DNA of 64,000 nt from Cerrena zonata (lineage: Eukaryota > Basidiomycota > Agaricomycetes > Polyporales > Cerrenaceae). This document shows, piece by piece, positions 1 through 11,689 of this stretch (the first letter of the stretch is position 1; each line of letters begins with the position of its first letter). The stretch spans positions 992,001 to 1,056,000 of the forward strand of contig JASBNA010000005.1 in the NCBI GenBank assembly GCA_038087015.1, read 5' to 3'. The notes below the pieces were generated by a model, which made no database searches, was not told the DNA's origin, and saw only the letters and a program-made list of their open reading frames with translations. The position numbers were made by a program, and so were the translations under genes.

Positions 1-2994
1 GAGGGTGAAAGTGATCGTGAAGAATACGAAGAGGTCGCGAATGATGAGGTAAGTAATTCATATTGTTTTCATGTTGAAGCACACGTCTTGATGTGTGAAC
101 AATAGCTTGCTTATCTTTTGCTTCGAGAAACAAACAACCTAGGTCCACGACCAGCTGCTGGGACAGCTCTAGCTAGAATTGAACAGCAACTTCCTCCTGG
201 TTCCCGCAAGCGGAAGCGTGGCAAAAAAACAAAGTCCCACAAGACATCAGAGCCGAAAGCGAAACGAAAGCGGTCAAAGGACAAGGGCCAAGCCTCCGTC
301 CCATCACCATCTAGCAACACCACTCCCCAGGCGACCGTCCAAGCAGCAGTTGCATCATCTCAAAAGAAGGTATGATAGTTCCTTCCTAACTCTCGACACT
401 TACTCAAATGTCTCCTTTAGAGGCCTCGTTCTTCAATCTATCTCTTCTTCTCGGAGATCACTGAAGGCCATCGGGATCACCTCACATCATATCAAGAAGG
501 TGATAAGCTGTATAAGTGCCGACATGGGACTCGCAAGGTCTTGCGCATTTCACCGAAGATGAATTGCTCTATAACAGGTTTGAAGAATCATTTGAAGACA
601 GTGGACTCAAAAATCTTCAGTCTTTTCGAGCACCTGGAGGATCTCCGATTACGCGGCGAAGTACCTACTCCAGAGGAACTTCTGGTTGCAAAAGGTGACC
701 GGCCGTTTGAGTCTTTGGGTAACCAGGTACACAGATATGGTAACCCTTCAAAGTCTTCATCTACGAGTGGTCTACAACTGGTATGTTGTCTTATGGTAAC
801 ATGAGATATTAAGACTTACTCGAAAGTCTTAGGAGCCTTTCGACAATGAAAAATGGGTCCGTCTCTTATGCGAGTGGGTTGCAGCATGCGACCAACCATT
901 TGATACGGTCGAATCACCCGAATTCAAGAAGATGGTTGATTATGCAAGTCGTTACAATAATCTCTTGAAAATACCATCACCCTCAACCGTAAAGAGTCGT
1001 ATCATGGATATGGGGGACTCGGTTGTTGATGAAATAAGGAATATCATACAAGTTTGTGTCTGAACTTTCAAGTCTTCCCGTTGCTATTCTCATTCTCTCA
1101 TCAACAGAATTTGGATTCAAAGGTGTCGCTTACCCTTGACTGCTGGACCTCTAGCAACCAATGGGCATTTCTCTGTATTGTTTTGACATATGTTACAGAT
1201 GATTGGGAGCTTGAGGAGGTCATTTTAGATTTCCGAGAAATTGTTGGTGAACATTCTGGTGAAAATCTAGCCGATATTGTATGGCAGACCATACAGCTCT
1301 ATGGTCTTGAGAATAAGGTAGGCATCTAAATATACAACAGCCAGATTTATCATAATAACTCACCTAGGTTCAAACTATTGTGGCCGACAATGCATCAAAC
1401 AATGACACAATGGTGGACTTCCTTGTTCTCAAGTTCAGCGCTGTCGGAATTGACTTTAGGGCATCGTGGGCTCGTATGCGGTGCCTTCCCCATACAATAC
1501 ATCTGTCTGTACTTGAGGTATACCATTGGCATTTCTTTCTTATGTTTGAGTTTATGCTAATCAATATTTGTTTATTTTTAGCTGCTTAAAGCATTGGGTA
1601 TTGTCAAGAGTACAACCCGTGCCAAACAGAGTATGCCAGACAATTATCAAGAGTCTGTGGCAGACAAAACTGATCCCGATGCTGATGTTGATGATGCGTC
1701 ATGTCAAGGTATTGATGTAATGGAAGAGAACGAGGATGACAGTTATAACAACATTCCACTTCTAGAGGCGATCGAGAAGGTAGATATGCTACTGGCTTAT
1801 GAGATAAGATATCCTAATCAAGTTTGTCAGCTTCGAGCAATTGTCCGTGCTGTTCGATCAAGCCCACAACGAAAGCAGCAATGGCTGGAGGAGGTTCAAC
1901 AGTCGCTTCGTCAACACATCAGTACATGTGGCGATGAGGCCAGTACGCAAGCACTTATGCTAATATTGGATGTTGTCACACGCTGGTCTTCTACTCATCA
2001 AATGCTTCGTACGTTCGTCACCTTTTTTCTAAATTTATTTATTTATTTGTATTCTAGAGCGAGCTCTTATACGGAAAGATGCTATTAATACCTTTTTGGC
2101 AATTCGCACTGAGCTTCGACATCTAGAGCTTAGTGATCGTGAGTGGGGAACAATAAAACTTGTTTCCGATTGGCTTTGGATGTTCCGCTCTGCAACAGAG
2201 CAGATGTCATCATCCAAGCAAGTCACACTCTCCCGTGTTCATAACATCTTTCATCGATTGCAAGATCATATCAAGAAGATCCTCTCAGAATTACCTCTAT
2301 CAGCACCCCTCGCCCTCAAGTCCGGATTGCTGAAAGCTCATCTCAAGCTTTCCGATTATCACACCTATTTTGACCAGTCTCCGTACTATATTTGGTCATG
2401 TTGTAAGTCAACTATCATCCCCACAGATTAATAATCGCTTATCATCTCAATGGTCCCAGTCTTGGATCCTCGTGTAAACCATGAAGGTCTCCGTACAGAG
2501 GCACGGCGGGATACCAATGATGCATCTCGGGAACTTTATCTCAGCAAGATTGAACGTGCAAAGGAAGACCTCAAGCAACATTTTCTTAACCACTACATGC
2601 AGCCGCAATCAAACCCAGCATACCAATCCCCTGTCAAGAACACGCCAAGCCGATTCAACTTTGATGACGATGAACCAATTGACATTCCCCTCACCGAAGA
2701 ACTCGATAACTATCTCAAAAGTCGACCACTCACTTTCAAAAACTCCCCACATCCGCTAGCATGGTGGCGCACTCACCAGCAGACTTATCCGAATGTTGCT
2801 CGTTTTGCACGGGACATCCTGACAATTCCAGGTATTTCCGTATTCATATTCCTTTTCCATAGTACTACTAACTTGTTTTTTGTCATATTTTAGGGTCAGC
2901 CGTAGGGATGGAGGAGCTCTGTTGTAAAACTCCCTCGCGTGGAAGCATAGTATTCAGATCAGAGAAGATCAAGAATGATACCTGGACATCATGA
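1..2994 (+). mobile_element. hAT-superfamily transposase gene, 5' end outside window
   Basis: A multi-exon transposase gene enters from the left edge. Visible exons give, in order, a basic Lys/Arg-rich segment, a BED-type zinc-finger-like region (YKCRHG...GLKNHLKT, about 500-600), an RNase H-like catalytic core with LDCWTSSN (1136-1160) and VADNASNND (1380-1410), and a C-terminal part with AWWRTHQQTYPNVARFARDIL (about 2758-2820, quoted in pieces elsewhere), as expected upstream of a hAT dimerisation domain. Introns with good signals include 49-105, 781-832 and 2403-2459. After the last intron the frame reads GSAVGMEE and stops at 2992-2994, but the usual dimerisation residues beyond GSAV are not recognisable, so the C-terminus is probably degraded or truncated. 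I could not identify terminal inverted repeats or an 8-bp target duplication. The family assignment is strong; activity is doubtful. Confidence 0.85.
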
Positions 2995-5869
2995 ATGCAA
3001 ATCTGAAGTCGCAGTTCGTTTTTTCCACCACATACGTCAAGATGAAACCAATCAAGGTATCCACCTTTGCGCCATTTTAGAGGATCTACAGATCTTGAGA
3101 CGCCTACATACTATGTCAGGTTGTATATTGTCAATAGACATTCGAGGATCTGCTCGCACGCCTCCGACCTGTATCCACTCACAGTCTGGTAAAGGGAACC
3201 AACCTGGAAAGAAATCATTAGATAACCACCAGGCCTGGAACTGACATATAAAATCCCATTGAACAGATGACGACCCGATTGTATCAGGAGGAAGCATCGA
3301 TATCCACGTTTTGTTTGGGAAATTCCGTCCAATTCTAGCATGCGCCCATAGATCCGCTATCTACAGAAGGTTTGACACGCAGCCCAACCTTACGGCCATC
3401 CCCGACATGAGATACGTCGGCGTCCTATGTTTTAATGGTGTAGCATAAGGCCGAAACACTGACAGGATACTGGTGTGTACCAGTCAAACATGACATATCG
3501 GCATAGCACTTGGTGCCGATAGGATACTTTTTCCCCTGTGTCGTACGGATAGCGAGGTACTCCATTCATTATCCATGCGGCGGCAGCTCAACGTCCTGAC
3601 CGAAATTAAATCTTAGGATGTTGAGGCGTATTCTTGTATATACGATAGACACGCCTGTGTGAACCTTGATAACAAACTGAGGTGCACCTACAAGATAAAT
3701 TGCACCACACATGTCAAGGAGAAGCGATGAATGTTTGCTTATCGTTATGTCTCGCTAGAAGACTATGCAACCAATGTCAGTATATCAGGCATAAGATATG
3801 AGATGATTTCGTCGGACGCACCGTCAACGGAGGAATTGAGTCATGAGCTTGAGCACCGCTATGTAGACACGGGGTAGCATGTTGAGGGTATGAGTAAGTG
3901 GCAGTGAGATAGCGGTGTGTCTGCATGACATGTACATTCATTGCATGAATATAAACATACGAGCACAAATCTTGTGCCGTATGAATGTCATCAGATTGCA
4001 GATAAAGCATAGCTTTGAACACTTAGCATGTCCCAAGAATACTACCAACAGTGAGGATCACTGATAAGTGTATTTCTTAGCTTACGCTAGTCCGGGTCGC
4101 GTTAGGATCCTGGTAGGTCATTTCAAAGCTCAGCTGGATATCGCCTCATCGAGACAGTCCCCTTGCCCAAGTCCCTGACGAGCCCTAATATCATCGATAA
4201 AATAAAGCAGATACTAATATACTCTGAAAGGTACGAGACTTACCTTGGTTTGTGAGGAAATTTAGACACGTCATGGTGTGGTACCATATGCACCGTATAG
4301 GTACCCTGACGTCCTTAGATCACCGTTTATTGTGGGAAATTATAGTTTTGGGCGTACAGGATAGCGGCGGTACAGTAATAAGACTGTCAACGCTTCAAGT
4401 TGTGTATCGTTTGCGACACACAAACGCTGTTCTTCCTCCGAGTCGCTTCATTCGGTAGAGTCGTAACTCAGAAGAGGTGGATAGAGTCAGGTTTCATATA
4501 TTAGCCTTCTTGTAATTGAGAGGAAAATATACTAAGTACACCAAGACGAGAAACCGTACCTCACTGGCAGTGCGAACGGTGGTACGCAAACTTGAAGGAG
4601 TCGAAGCTTTGCCAAAGGACGCTGGTGTTAGGCCACCAGAACGCCCAAAGGTAGACTTCGAATTGATCTCTCTCTCCGATCGTTATCAACAAAGTCTTGG
4701 CAACTCCTGTCAGGCTTGTTTAATTGACTCTAGTCAGTATTTCTTGATGATCCTGCCTTCCAAGGTGACGGTCCACGACTCTACGACAAGTCCAGGGTGG
4801 TTTTTATCCCCACGCACCCATAGTTTGGCGTATAGAATCGGTACCGTTGCTCTCTAAGCGAGCTTTTGGCGGACGACCATGCTTTGACATACGATTTGTT
4901 TACCCGGTTGAATCATCTAGCACCATCGAGTGTTATCTTTTGCTCACTGTCTTCGTCATCTGTGCCATGCGATGCAGAAGTGAACCTTGCTCGTATGATC
5001 TATGGGACTTCAATTGACGGCCATTCGTTCTCACCTCGTTCTTTGCTATGCACAATACCTGGCAGACAATAAGGTCATGAGACAACCCTTCCATCAGGAT
5101 GGGGCTCCGTTATACCTTACCCTCTTGGAGTCTCGTGCTATCTTTACATGTTCTGAGGGCCAGGTCATACTTTGCCTTAAGAGAAGCCGATAGTCATCTC
5201 GAAAGATGTTTTCCGTCATCATCTTTGTCAGCGCAATGCTGGAATAGCCTTCATGAGCATGTATACCGTATGTTGTGAACTACCTTTTTTGTATATGCCA
5301 TTAGAACACTTATTTTTCAATAGATGTATCAAAAGTTAATGAGGCGATCGCAAGTTCACAGTATGCTATGGTCACTGGTACCACCACTTATCCCTCCATA
5401 CGTGGACTGAGGTGCGTAGAAATGTCCCTATTAATCTCGCTTTCCAAGGGTCAAACTCCTTTCGTCACGAAGCTCTTATCCTAGACTATGGGGGTTGAAG
5501 TAGTTCTTCGCATACGGATCGTCAACGGTCATAAACGTCCCTGAATAGTGAATTGGCACTGTGTTCAAAATCGATGGCTCTCCGTGTTCAAATACACTTA
5601 TCGTTGTCGGAAAATGATGAACATTCCTGAGAGTTCTCACGGGGCCCCTTATCGTATTCATCCACCTACATGGATTCTCGACTGGCCAGGTATTTCTTCG
5701 AAGTATATTTAGGACTCGGTGCTAGTTCACCATATGCTTCCCCTTCTAAATCCACCACAACCATCTGCTCTCCAGGACCATCTTGGCATAGATGTTCCCA
5801 ATATTGTGTCATGTGTAGGTGTAAACCGGGCCTCCTGCTGACTGTTGCTTCGTATTTGCGTTTTTAGGG
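2995..5869. other. Gene-poor stretch
   Basis: About 2.9 kb without a supportable gene. Open frames here are short, lack introns that would join them, and match no family I recognise. The most protein-like piece is a minus-strand open frame at 5476-5661 (61 codons, containing VRTLRNVHHF and VPIHYSGTF); it could be an exon or relic of a broken gene, but I cannot assign it. The right part carries the carboxypeptidase promoter. The stretch may be degraded flanking DNA of the hAT element. Confidence 0.5.
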
Positions 5870-5872
5870 GCG

Positions 5873-5880
5873 TATATAAA
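5873..5880 (+). promoter_or_regulatory. TATA box of the serine carboxypeptidase gene
   Basis: A TATATAAA sequence lies about 38 bases upstream of the ATG at 5918. Spacing and sequence fit a core promoter with a very short leader. This is based on sequence only. Confidence 0.45.
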
Positions 5881-5917
5881 CGCAGATAGTTTAAACTGTT
5901 CCATCTCAACTTCAACG

Positions 5918-8469
5918 ATGCGTTTCTTATCTGTCTTAACGTCAACCGTAGCCTCGCTCTTTGTTACTCAGGTATCTGCTGGAATATTCTCTGGCAGTGC
6001 TATCGAGGGCTTCGAAGAGGCTGCAAACTTCCAAGCCGGACAAGTTTCGCGATTGCGCGACTTCTTAGGTCCTCTTCCACAGGAGACCAATCACAACGTC
6101 AAACGGGAGAGTGCGATCGCCTTTAGAAACCCTAAAGCTAGGAAGTTTTTCGTTGACGGAACTAAGATTCCTGATGGTATGTAAAGCTACCTTGGTTACA
6201 GAGCGAAAAGGACATTCATTTCCCATACTACTCTAGTAAACTTCGATGCTGGACCTTCTTACTCGGGACTGATGCCAATCTCTGGTGATCCCAACGAGAC
6301 TCGTAAACTTTTCTTCTGGTGGGTAGATTAATGATTGATCAACTATAACCTCCGTTGACCGATCGATGCTGTCAGGTTCTGGCCAACAACGAATGCATCA
6401 AATGCCAAAGATTTTCTCTTCTGGACTAACGGCGAGTTTCCGCGGCATGGTAGTGATGTCATACTTATTTTTAACCTAACATAGGCGGCCCGGGATGTTC
6501 GTCTCTTGAAGGTTTCTTACAAGAGAACGGTCCTATCTGTATGTAACCCAAATTTTCCCACAAGTAATAGACTCGCTTACTGTCTTTCTTACTTTCGCTC
6601 AGCGTGGTCATGGGGACAATCTGAGCCTACGCTGTAAGTTCTCATTTCGGAACGGAGATCCAGAATGACTTATCCCGCGATCCTCTTCAGGAACCCATTC
6701 AGTTGGACGAATCTTGCCAATGTTGTCTGGGTGGAACAGCCCGTTGGAGTAAGTAACACTGGTTTAAGTACTTTCTCGGATGATGAGATAACAATAAACT
6801 ATAGACTGGCTTCTCGCAAGGAACACCCAACATCACCAACGACGACGAGCTTGCTGCCCAAGTTGCTGGCTTCCTGGGACAATTTTTGGAGACTTTCAAT
6901 GAGTTGAAAGGAAGTAACTTCTATGTGAGCGGAGAAAGCGTACGTGAAGTATTTTGTTGTATCATTTGTTTACAGATACTGATTAGCATTATAGTATGCT
7001 GGCTTCTGTAAGTCTCCTGGACGACTTCTAGGATCATCTGACCAATTTTAACTATCTGGTAGACGTTCCGTACATTGCCAACTGGATCTATGAACATACT
7101 ACCAAGAGGACCCTTGACCTCAATTTGAAAGGCATCTGGATTGCCGACCCGACTCTTACCTGGGGCCTCATATCCCAAGAAATTCCTGCGCTTCGATTTG
7201 CACAAGTGGGTCTATATTATGTATCGCCGCAGTTACATACTAAACCTCTCCGAAGGCGAATAAGAACCTCTTCCCATTCAATGCGTCACTCTACGATCAA
7301 TTCCAGAACATATCCGACTCATGTGGTTTCACTGATTACTTGGACAAATTTGTGACCTACCCACCAGCTGGACAGCTCCCCGTTCCTATCGGCGGGACCA
7401 TCGATCCTGTAACTAGGGCCGTTGGAGTCCGCCCGGAATGCAGGCTGCACAGTCCAATACAACGCGCAATTTCTATGTACGTCCTGCTGCTGCATTCATT
7501 TTGTTACACGTTTTTCACTCGGATATAGTTTGAATCCGGTGTTCGATGTCTATCGGGTTTCAGATACGTTCCCCAACCTTTGTACGTGTATTCGTTTTGT
7601 GGTAGCAGCCAAGCAATGGTGTTGATTTATGACTGCTAGGGAGTGTCTTGGGGTTCCCGCGGGACACACAGAAGTTCGTCTACTTCAACAGGTACGTGTT
7701 CTATTGCCAGACATCCTCTCATCCAAACTAACATTTATATGTTAGGACTGATGTATGTATCCTTCCGTGCTCAGTGGACCATCACAATGAATTCGATTAT
7801 CTTGTATTAGGTTCAAGACGCCATTCATGCTCCACATATCAACTGGGAGTCGTGTGGGGAGACTACGGTCTACATTAACCCTGCCACTGGAGGTCCGGGA
7901 CGCGACCTGAGTATCCCGTCTACTCTCAGTGTACTTCCCAATGTCATCGAGAAGAGCGAGCGCACTGTTATTGTCCATGGTCTTGCCGTAAGTTCCCAAG
8001 TGTCTTTGAGCTCGCTCACATCATTAAACACCATTATGTAGGATTTCATTCTAACAGCTGAAGGGACGAGAATTTCTATCCAGTCAGCATTTTTTTTGCG
8101 CTCGACTAGTAATCGATAACTCACCCTCGTTACCGCAGAAATATGACCTGGAATGGTTTACAAGGTTTCCAGACCCCCATTGAGCCAGATAGTTTCATCG
8201 TCGATAATATGGGCTCTTTCGGGTCCTTCCACCAAGAGCGTGATTTGACTTGTACGCACCTTTGGATTTGCTTTATATTAACATTGGTCTGAAATGGTTG
8301 ATCACAGATGTCGAGTTCTCGTTCAGCGGACATATGACTCCCCGTAAGCAATTCATTATATCCTTAAGCCCACTTGTCGCTGACGATCGTGGTTATAGAA
8401 TTTGTCCCTTGGGCAGCCTTCCAGAGTATTGCCTACTTGCTTGGAAAGAGGCCTTCTCCTTCCGCCTAA
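5918..8469 (+). CDS. Secreted serine carboxypeptidase (peptidase family S10)
   Basis: The product should remove C-terminal amino acids from peptides outside the cell or in the vacuole. The first 22 residues form a signal peptide (MRFLSVLTSTVASLFVTQVSA). Spliced exons show the family landmarks in order: WTNGGPGCSS (oxyanion region, about 6425-6500), VEQPVGTGFSQG (about 6735-6825), SGESYAGF with the nucleophile Ser (about 6930-7010), VHGLADFI with the catalytic Asp (about 7970-8050), and FSGHMTP with the catalytic His (about 8320-8345). The protein ends after LGKRPSPSA. A dozen or so short introns are present. The one inside NGGPG, 6432-6484, begins with GC rather than GT. The frame breaks once at a CCC run (7432-7434): removing one C restores RRNAGCTVQYNAQF. 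That is probably a sequence error because both flanks are well conserved. The intron chain was deduced by eye. Confidence 0.88.
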
Positions 8470-8948
8470 GACCGTTAAGTAGTACCGAATCATTGTATGT
8501 GATCGCTCGGAATCATTTGAATCTGAAATGTTTCATGAATGAACAGCAAGTGGATTACGTTGCCATTTTTCTGCCGCGTTATTTTTAGACCCTACTATCC
8601 CCGGTGGCACGTGTACTTAAGGTAGTCTGTAGCAGACTTTGGGGATATAAGTATGTTCAAGTACAGGATAATCCTCAATATTCTCTCGGTATTTCGCCAG
8701 AAGACTGGTTTGGAGGTATGTTATTGGAATGTCATACTCTTAACTGGATTCCAGTCAATCCCCGGGAGCGTTACTGACCCTCATTTCAATCGGTTTTAGA
8801 TGACCTCGCTTCGGCATGTCACTGCGTTCGGTGGATTACATCCGAAACTTGACACACCGGAGTATTTACTACTACACTTTTTGTGAGTCCCAGCGAAAGT
8901 ATAAAGCAGCTCCCACGGAACGTCTTCATACTTGCTGCACCCCCCATA

Positions 8949-11257
8949 ATGTCTGGCCAAGAACAGAGCGATGTGCCAATCTCGAAGTTCGCTTCTACGG
9001 AGCAAACTCACCAACCAGTGGCTGCATCGAACCTTCCTGGAACAATGGGACGTAGTCGAACTTCCTCCACGACCGCGATCACTGCTCAAGCTTTGAACGA
9101 TAATAATGAAACTTCTCTTGAGGAAACACATATTCTTGTTGTCGACTGGGATGGCCCCGATGATCCTACTCACCCTCGAAAGTAAGACTTGTACCCTTTC
9201 ACCAAGCCAAATGGAGCTAATTTTGAGGGGTAAATTCCAGTTGGCCGGGAAGGAAGAAATGGCTAGCGACTTTGGCTGTCTCCCTCTTCTCTCTTATTTC
9301 GCCTATATCTTCCTCGATGATAGCACCCGCTGCGGGACAAGTAGGCCAGGAATTCAATATCCACAACGGTACCACCCAATCTATGATCGTTTCCGCGTTC
9401 GTTCTAGCATATGGTACTTTGATTGCTATTTGCGTGACATATTATGCTTATGAACTATCATCAGCCGTCGGACCCCTTGTTCTTAGTCCACTCAGCGAAG
9501 TCTATGGTCGATCGAGAGTTCTTCAAATAGCCAACTTGTTCTTTCTAGGTCAGTCCTATTTTCTCCGTCGTGTTGTCAGACCACACGCTGACCTCTAGAA
9601 TATCGCAGCATTCAACATTGGTTGCGCGTTCGCCAAGAATACTAGCCAGATGATAGCATTTAGATTTCTTTCCGGTTTAGGAGGGAGCGCGCCCCTTTCA
9701 GTGAGTGGCCTAGCCTCATACTTGACCAAATCGGGTCTGACACATTTCCAAGGTTGGTGGAGGCGTGCTCAGTGACATGTTCAGCGCGGACGAACGAGGG
9801 AAAGCGATTTCTATCTATTCACTAGCACCATTAATTGGTCCGGTCATTGGCCCGATCGCTGGGGCATGGATTTCACAGGAGACGACCTGGAGATGGGTAT
9901 TCCGTTCGTCGAGCATAGCTGATGCGATGGTACAAGTGATAGGACTGTGGTTTCTCAGAGAAAGTGAGCCTCCTTCTCAGTCTTATAATGTACAACATCC
10001 TGATTGATAATTGTACTATAGCGTACCCGCCTCTGTTACTGAAATGGAAGGCAGCCGCTCTCCGTAAACAGATGGATACGGAGAAAGGAAGCAGACGTGT
10101 TCTGACAGTGGACGAGGTGAATGCACCACCACGCAGGTAAGGCTGTTATGTTAAACTCAGGTGTATTACATACGCTTATCATTCGCTGTCATAGCTGGGA
10201 AGAGACCTTAGTAAGGGCTCTCGTCCGCCCGTTCGCCTTGTTCATCCAAGAGCCGATAATCCAATTGTTCGGTCTTTATCTTTCTATCTCCTACGGCATC
10301 GTTTACCGTGAGCATTGAACGTTTAAAATACTGGAATAGTCATCTAACTTCGTTCATAGTCTCTTTGACAACCATCCCTTCGATCTTCACTGATATCTAC
10401 CATGAGAAGATCGGCTTTGTTGGATTGCATTATATTGCACTAGTTGGTGACAAATATCTCTCTACGGGATCACAATTCTGACCGGATACCTTTCAGGGTC
10501 TTGGACTCTTCATGACATCTCAAGTGCACTCTCGACTACTCGACAAAGTTTATATTCATCATAAAAATATGAATGGCGGGGTCGGCAAACCTGAATATCG
10601 TCTACGTGAGTTTCTCCCACTAGGAAGCACTGCTTAGTTTCTTATAAGTGTATATTATCACGCCTTAATAGCCACTAGCATCGTACTTTCTTTGGGATTG
10701 CCATTTGGTCTACTTATATCAGGATGGGCGGCTGAGAAAGCGGTTCATTGGATTGTTGTAGATATCGTAAGCCGCAATACTATACTAACCATGCCGTTGG
10801 ATTCTGACTCTTTCCACTCAGGGACTTTTTCTAGTCGGTATGGGCACGATTGCAGCATTCCAAGCCATGCAGACCTATATCGTCGACGCCTTTACGTTAT
10901 ATGCAGCATCTGGTGGGTATAAACCGATGTCTTGAATTATTATTTCTCTATCATGTATTCACATCTACAAACAGCTCTAGCTTCAGTATCCTGCCTCCGT
11001 TCGACTGCAGGTTTCGCCTTCCCATTATTCGCACCAAAAATGTATCAAGCTCTGGGGTATGGCAAAGGAAACACGATCCTTGCAGCGGCCTCATGCGTTC
11101 TTGGCTCTCCAACGTATGTATATATACATTCTTTTGAAAATGCTTCACTACTAACTCTTTCTGTATCAGATTGTATTTGTTTTGGGTTTATGGTGAACGA
11201 GTACGCAATATGAGCAAGCGGACACGTGAAGCGGTGAAACACTCAGGAAAGAATTGA
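8949..11257 (+). CDS. MFS transporter, DHA1 polyamine/drug-efflux type
   Basis: A membrane transporter of the major facilitator superfamily, in the fungal TPO1/FLU1-like group that exports polyamines and azoles. The substrate is not deducible. The start chosen is the first ATG (MSGQEQSDVPIS). A hydrophilic N-terminus ends in VDWDGPDDPTHPRNW, a typical pre-TM1 motif of this group. It is followed by TM segments, the loop motif PLSEVYGRSRVLQ, RFLSGLGGSAPLSVGGGV, LIGPVIGPIAGAW and TWRWVF. The C-terminal half includes RPFALFIQEPIIQLFGLY and a last TM ending YLFWVYGERVR. Introns are numerous; one, 9414-9464 (51 nt), is a multiple of three and has no stop, and removing it gives the canonical LAYAVGPLVLSPL. 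No frame breaks were seen. Confidence 0.88.
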
Positions 11258-11689
11258 AGGCTTAGCTGCCTGTATAATGGCATTATATATCCACACATTC
11301 TTCCCAACCCTTGATAAATATCCGAGTCCAACTGTGCCGACTCGGAGTAGTTAGCTCTTGTGTCGCAAAGTCTCAGTTTCTGGCATACCTATGATATATG
11401 ATACTGACTCTACGTAATATAAATCTCACTCATAATGTTGGACCCTCTTCTCAAATGGGAACACATGTGTCTCGATCTACGCCAGCCTGCTTGAAGTTAC
11501 TGAGTACTGCCATACTGCCAAACCACAAGACTTACCGTGTTCGGATTCAGCTGATGACGAGCGCTTGTGTAAATGATTTTTGCCTTGGAAATATTTGATC
11601 GACGCATCCTCGGTGACCCGGTTTGCAGACTTCTGTTGATATCCTTACTTTAGATTCCATCCTGCTTGTCTATTATCCCTCTGCCGAAA
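11258..11689. other. Intergenic region, MFS to G-patch gene
   Basis: About 430 bases holding the MFS 3' end and the promoter of the G-patch gene. A pyrimidine-rich stretch precedes the ATG at 11690. I see no other feature. Confidence 0.5.
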
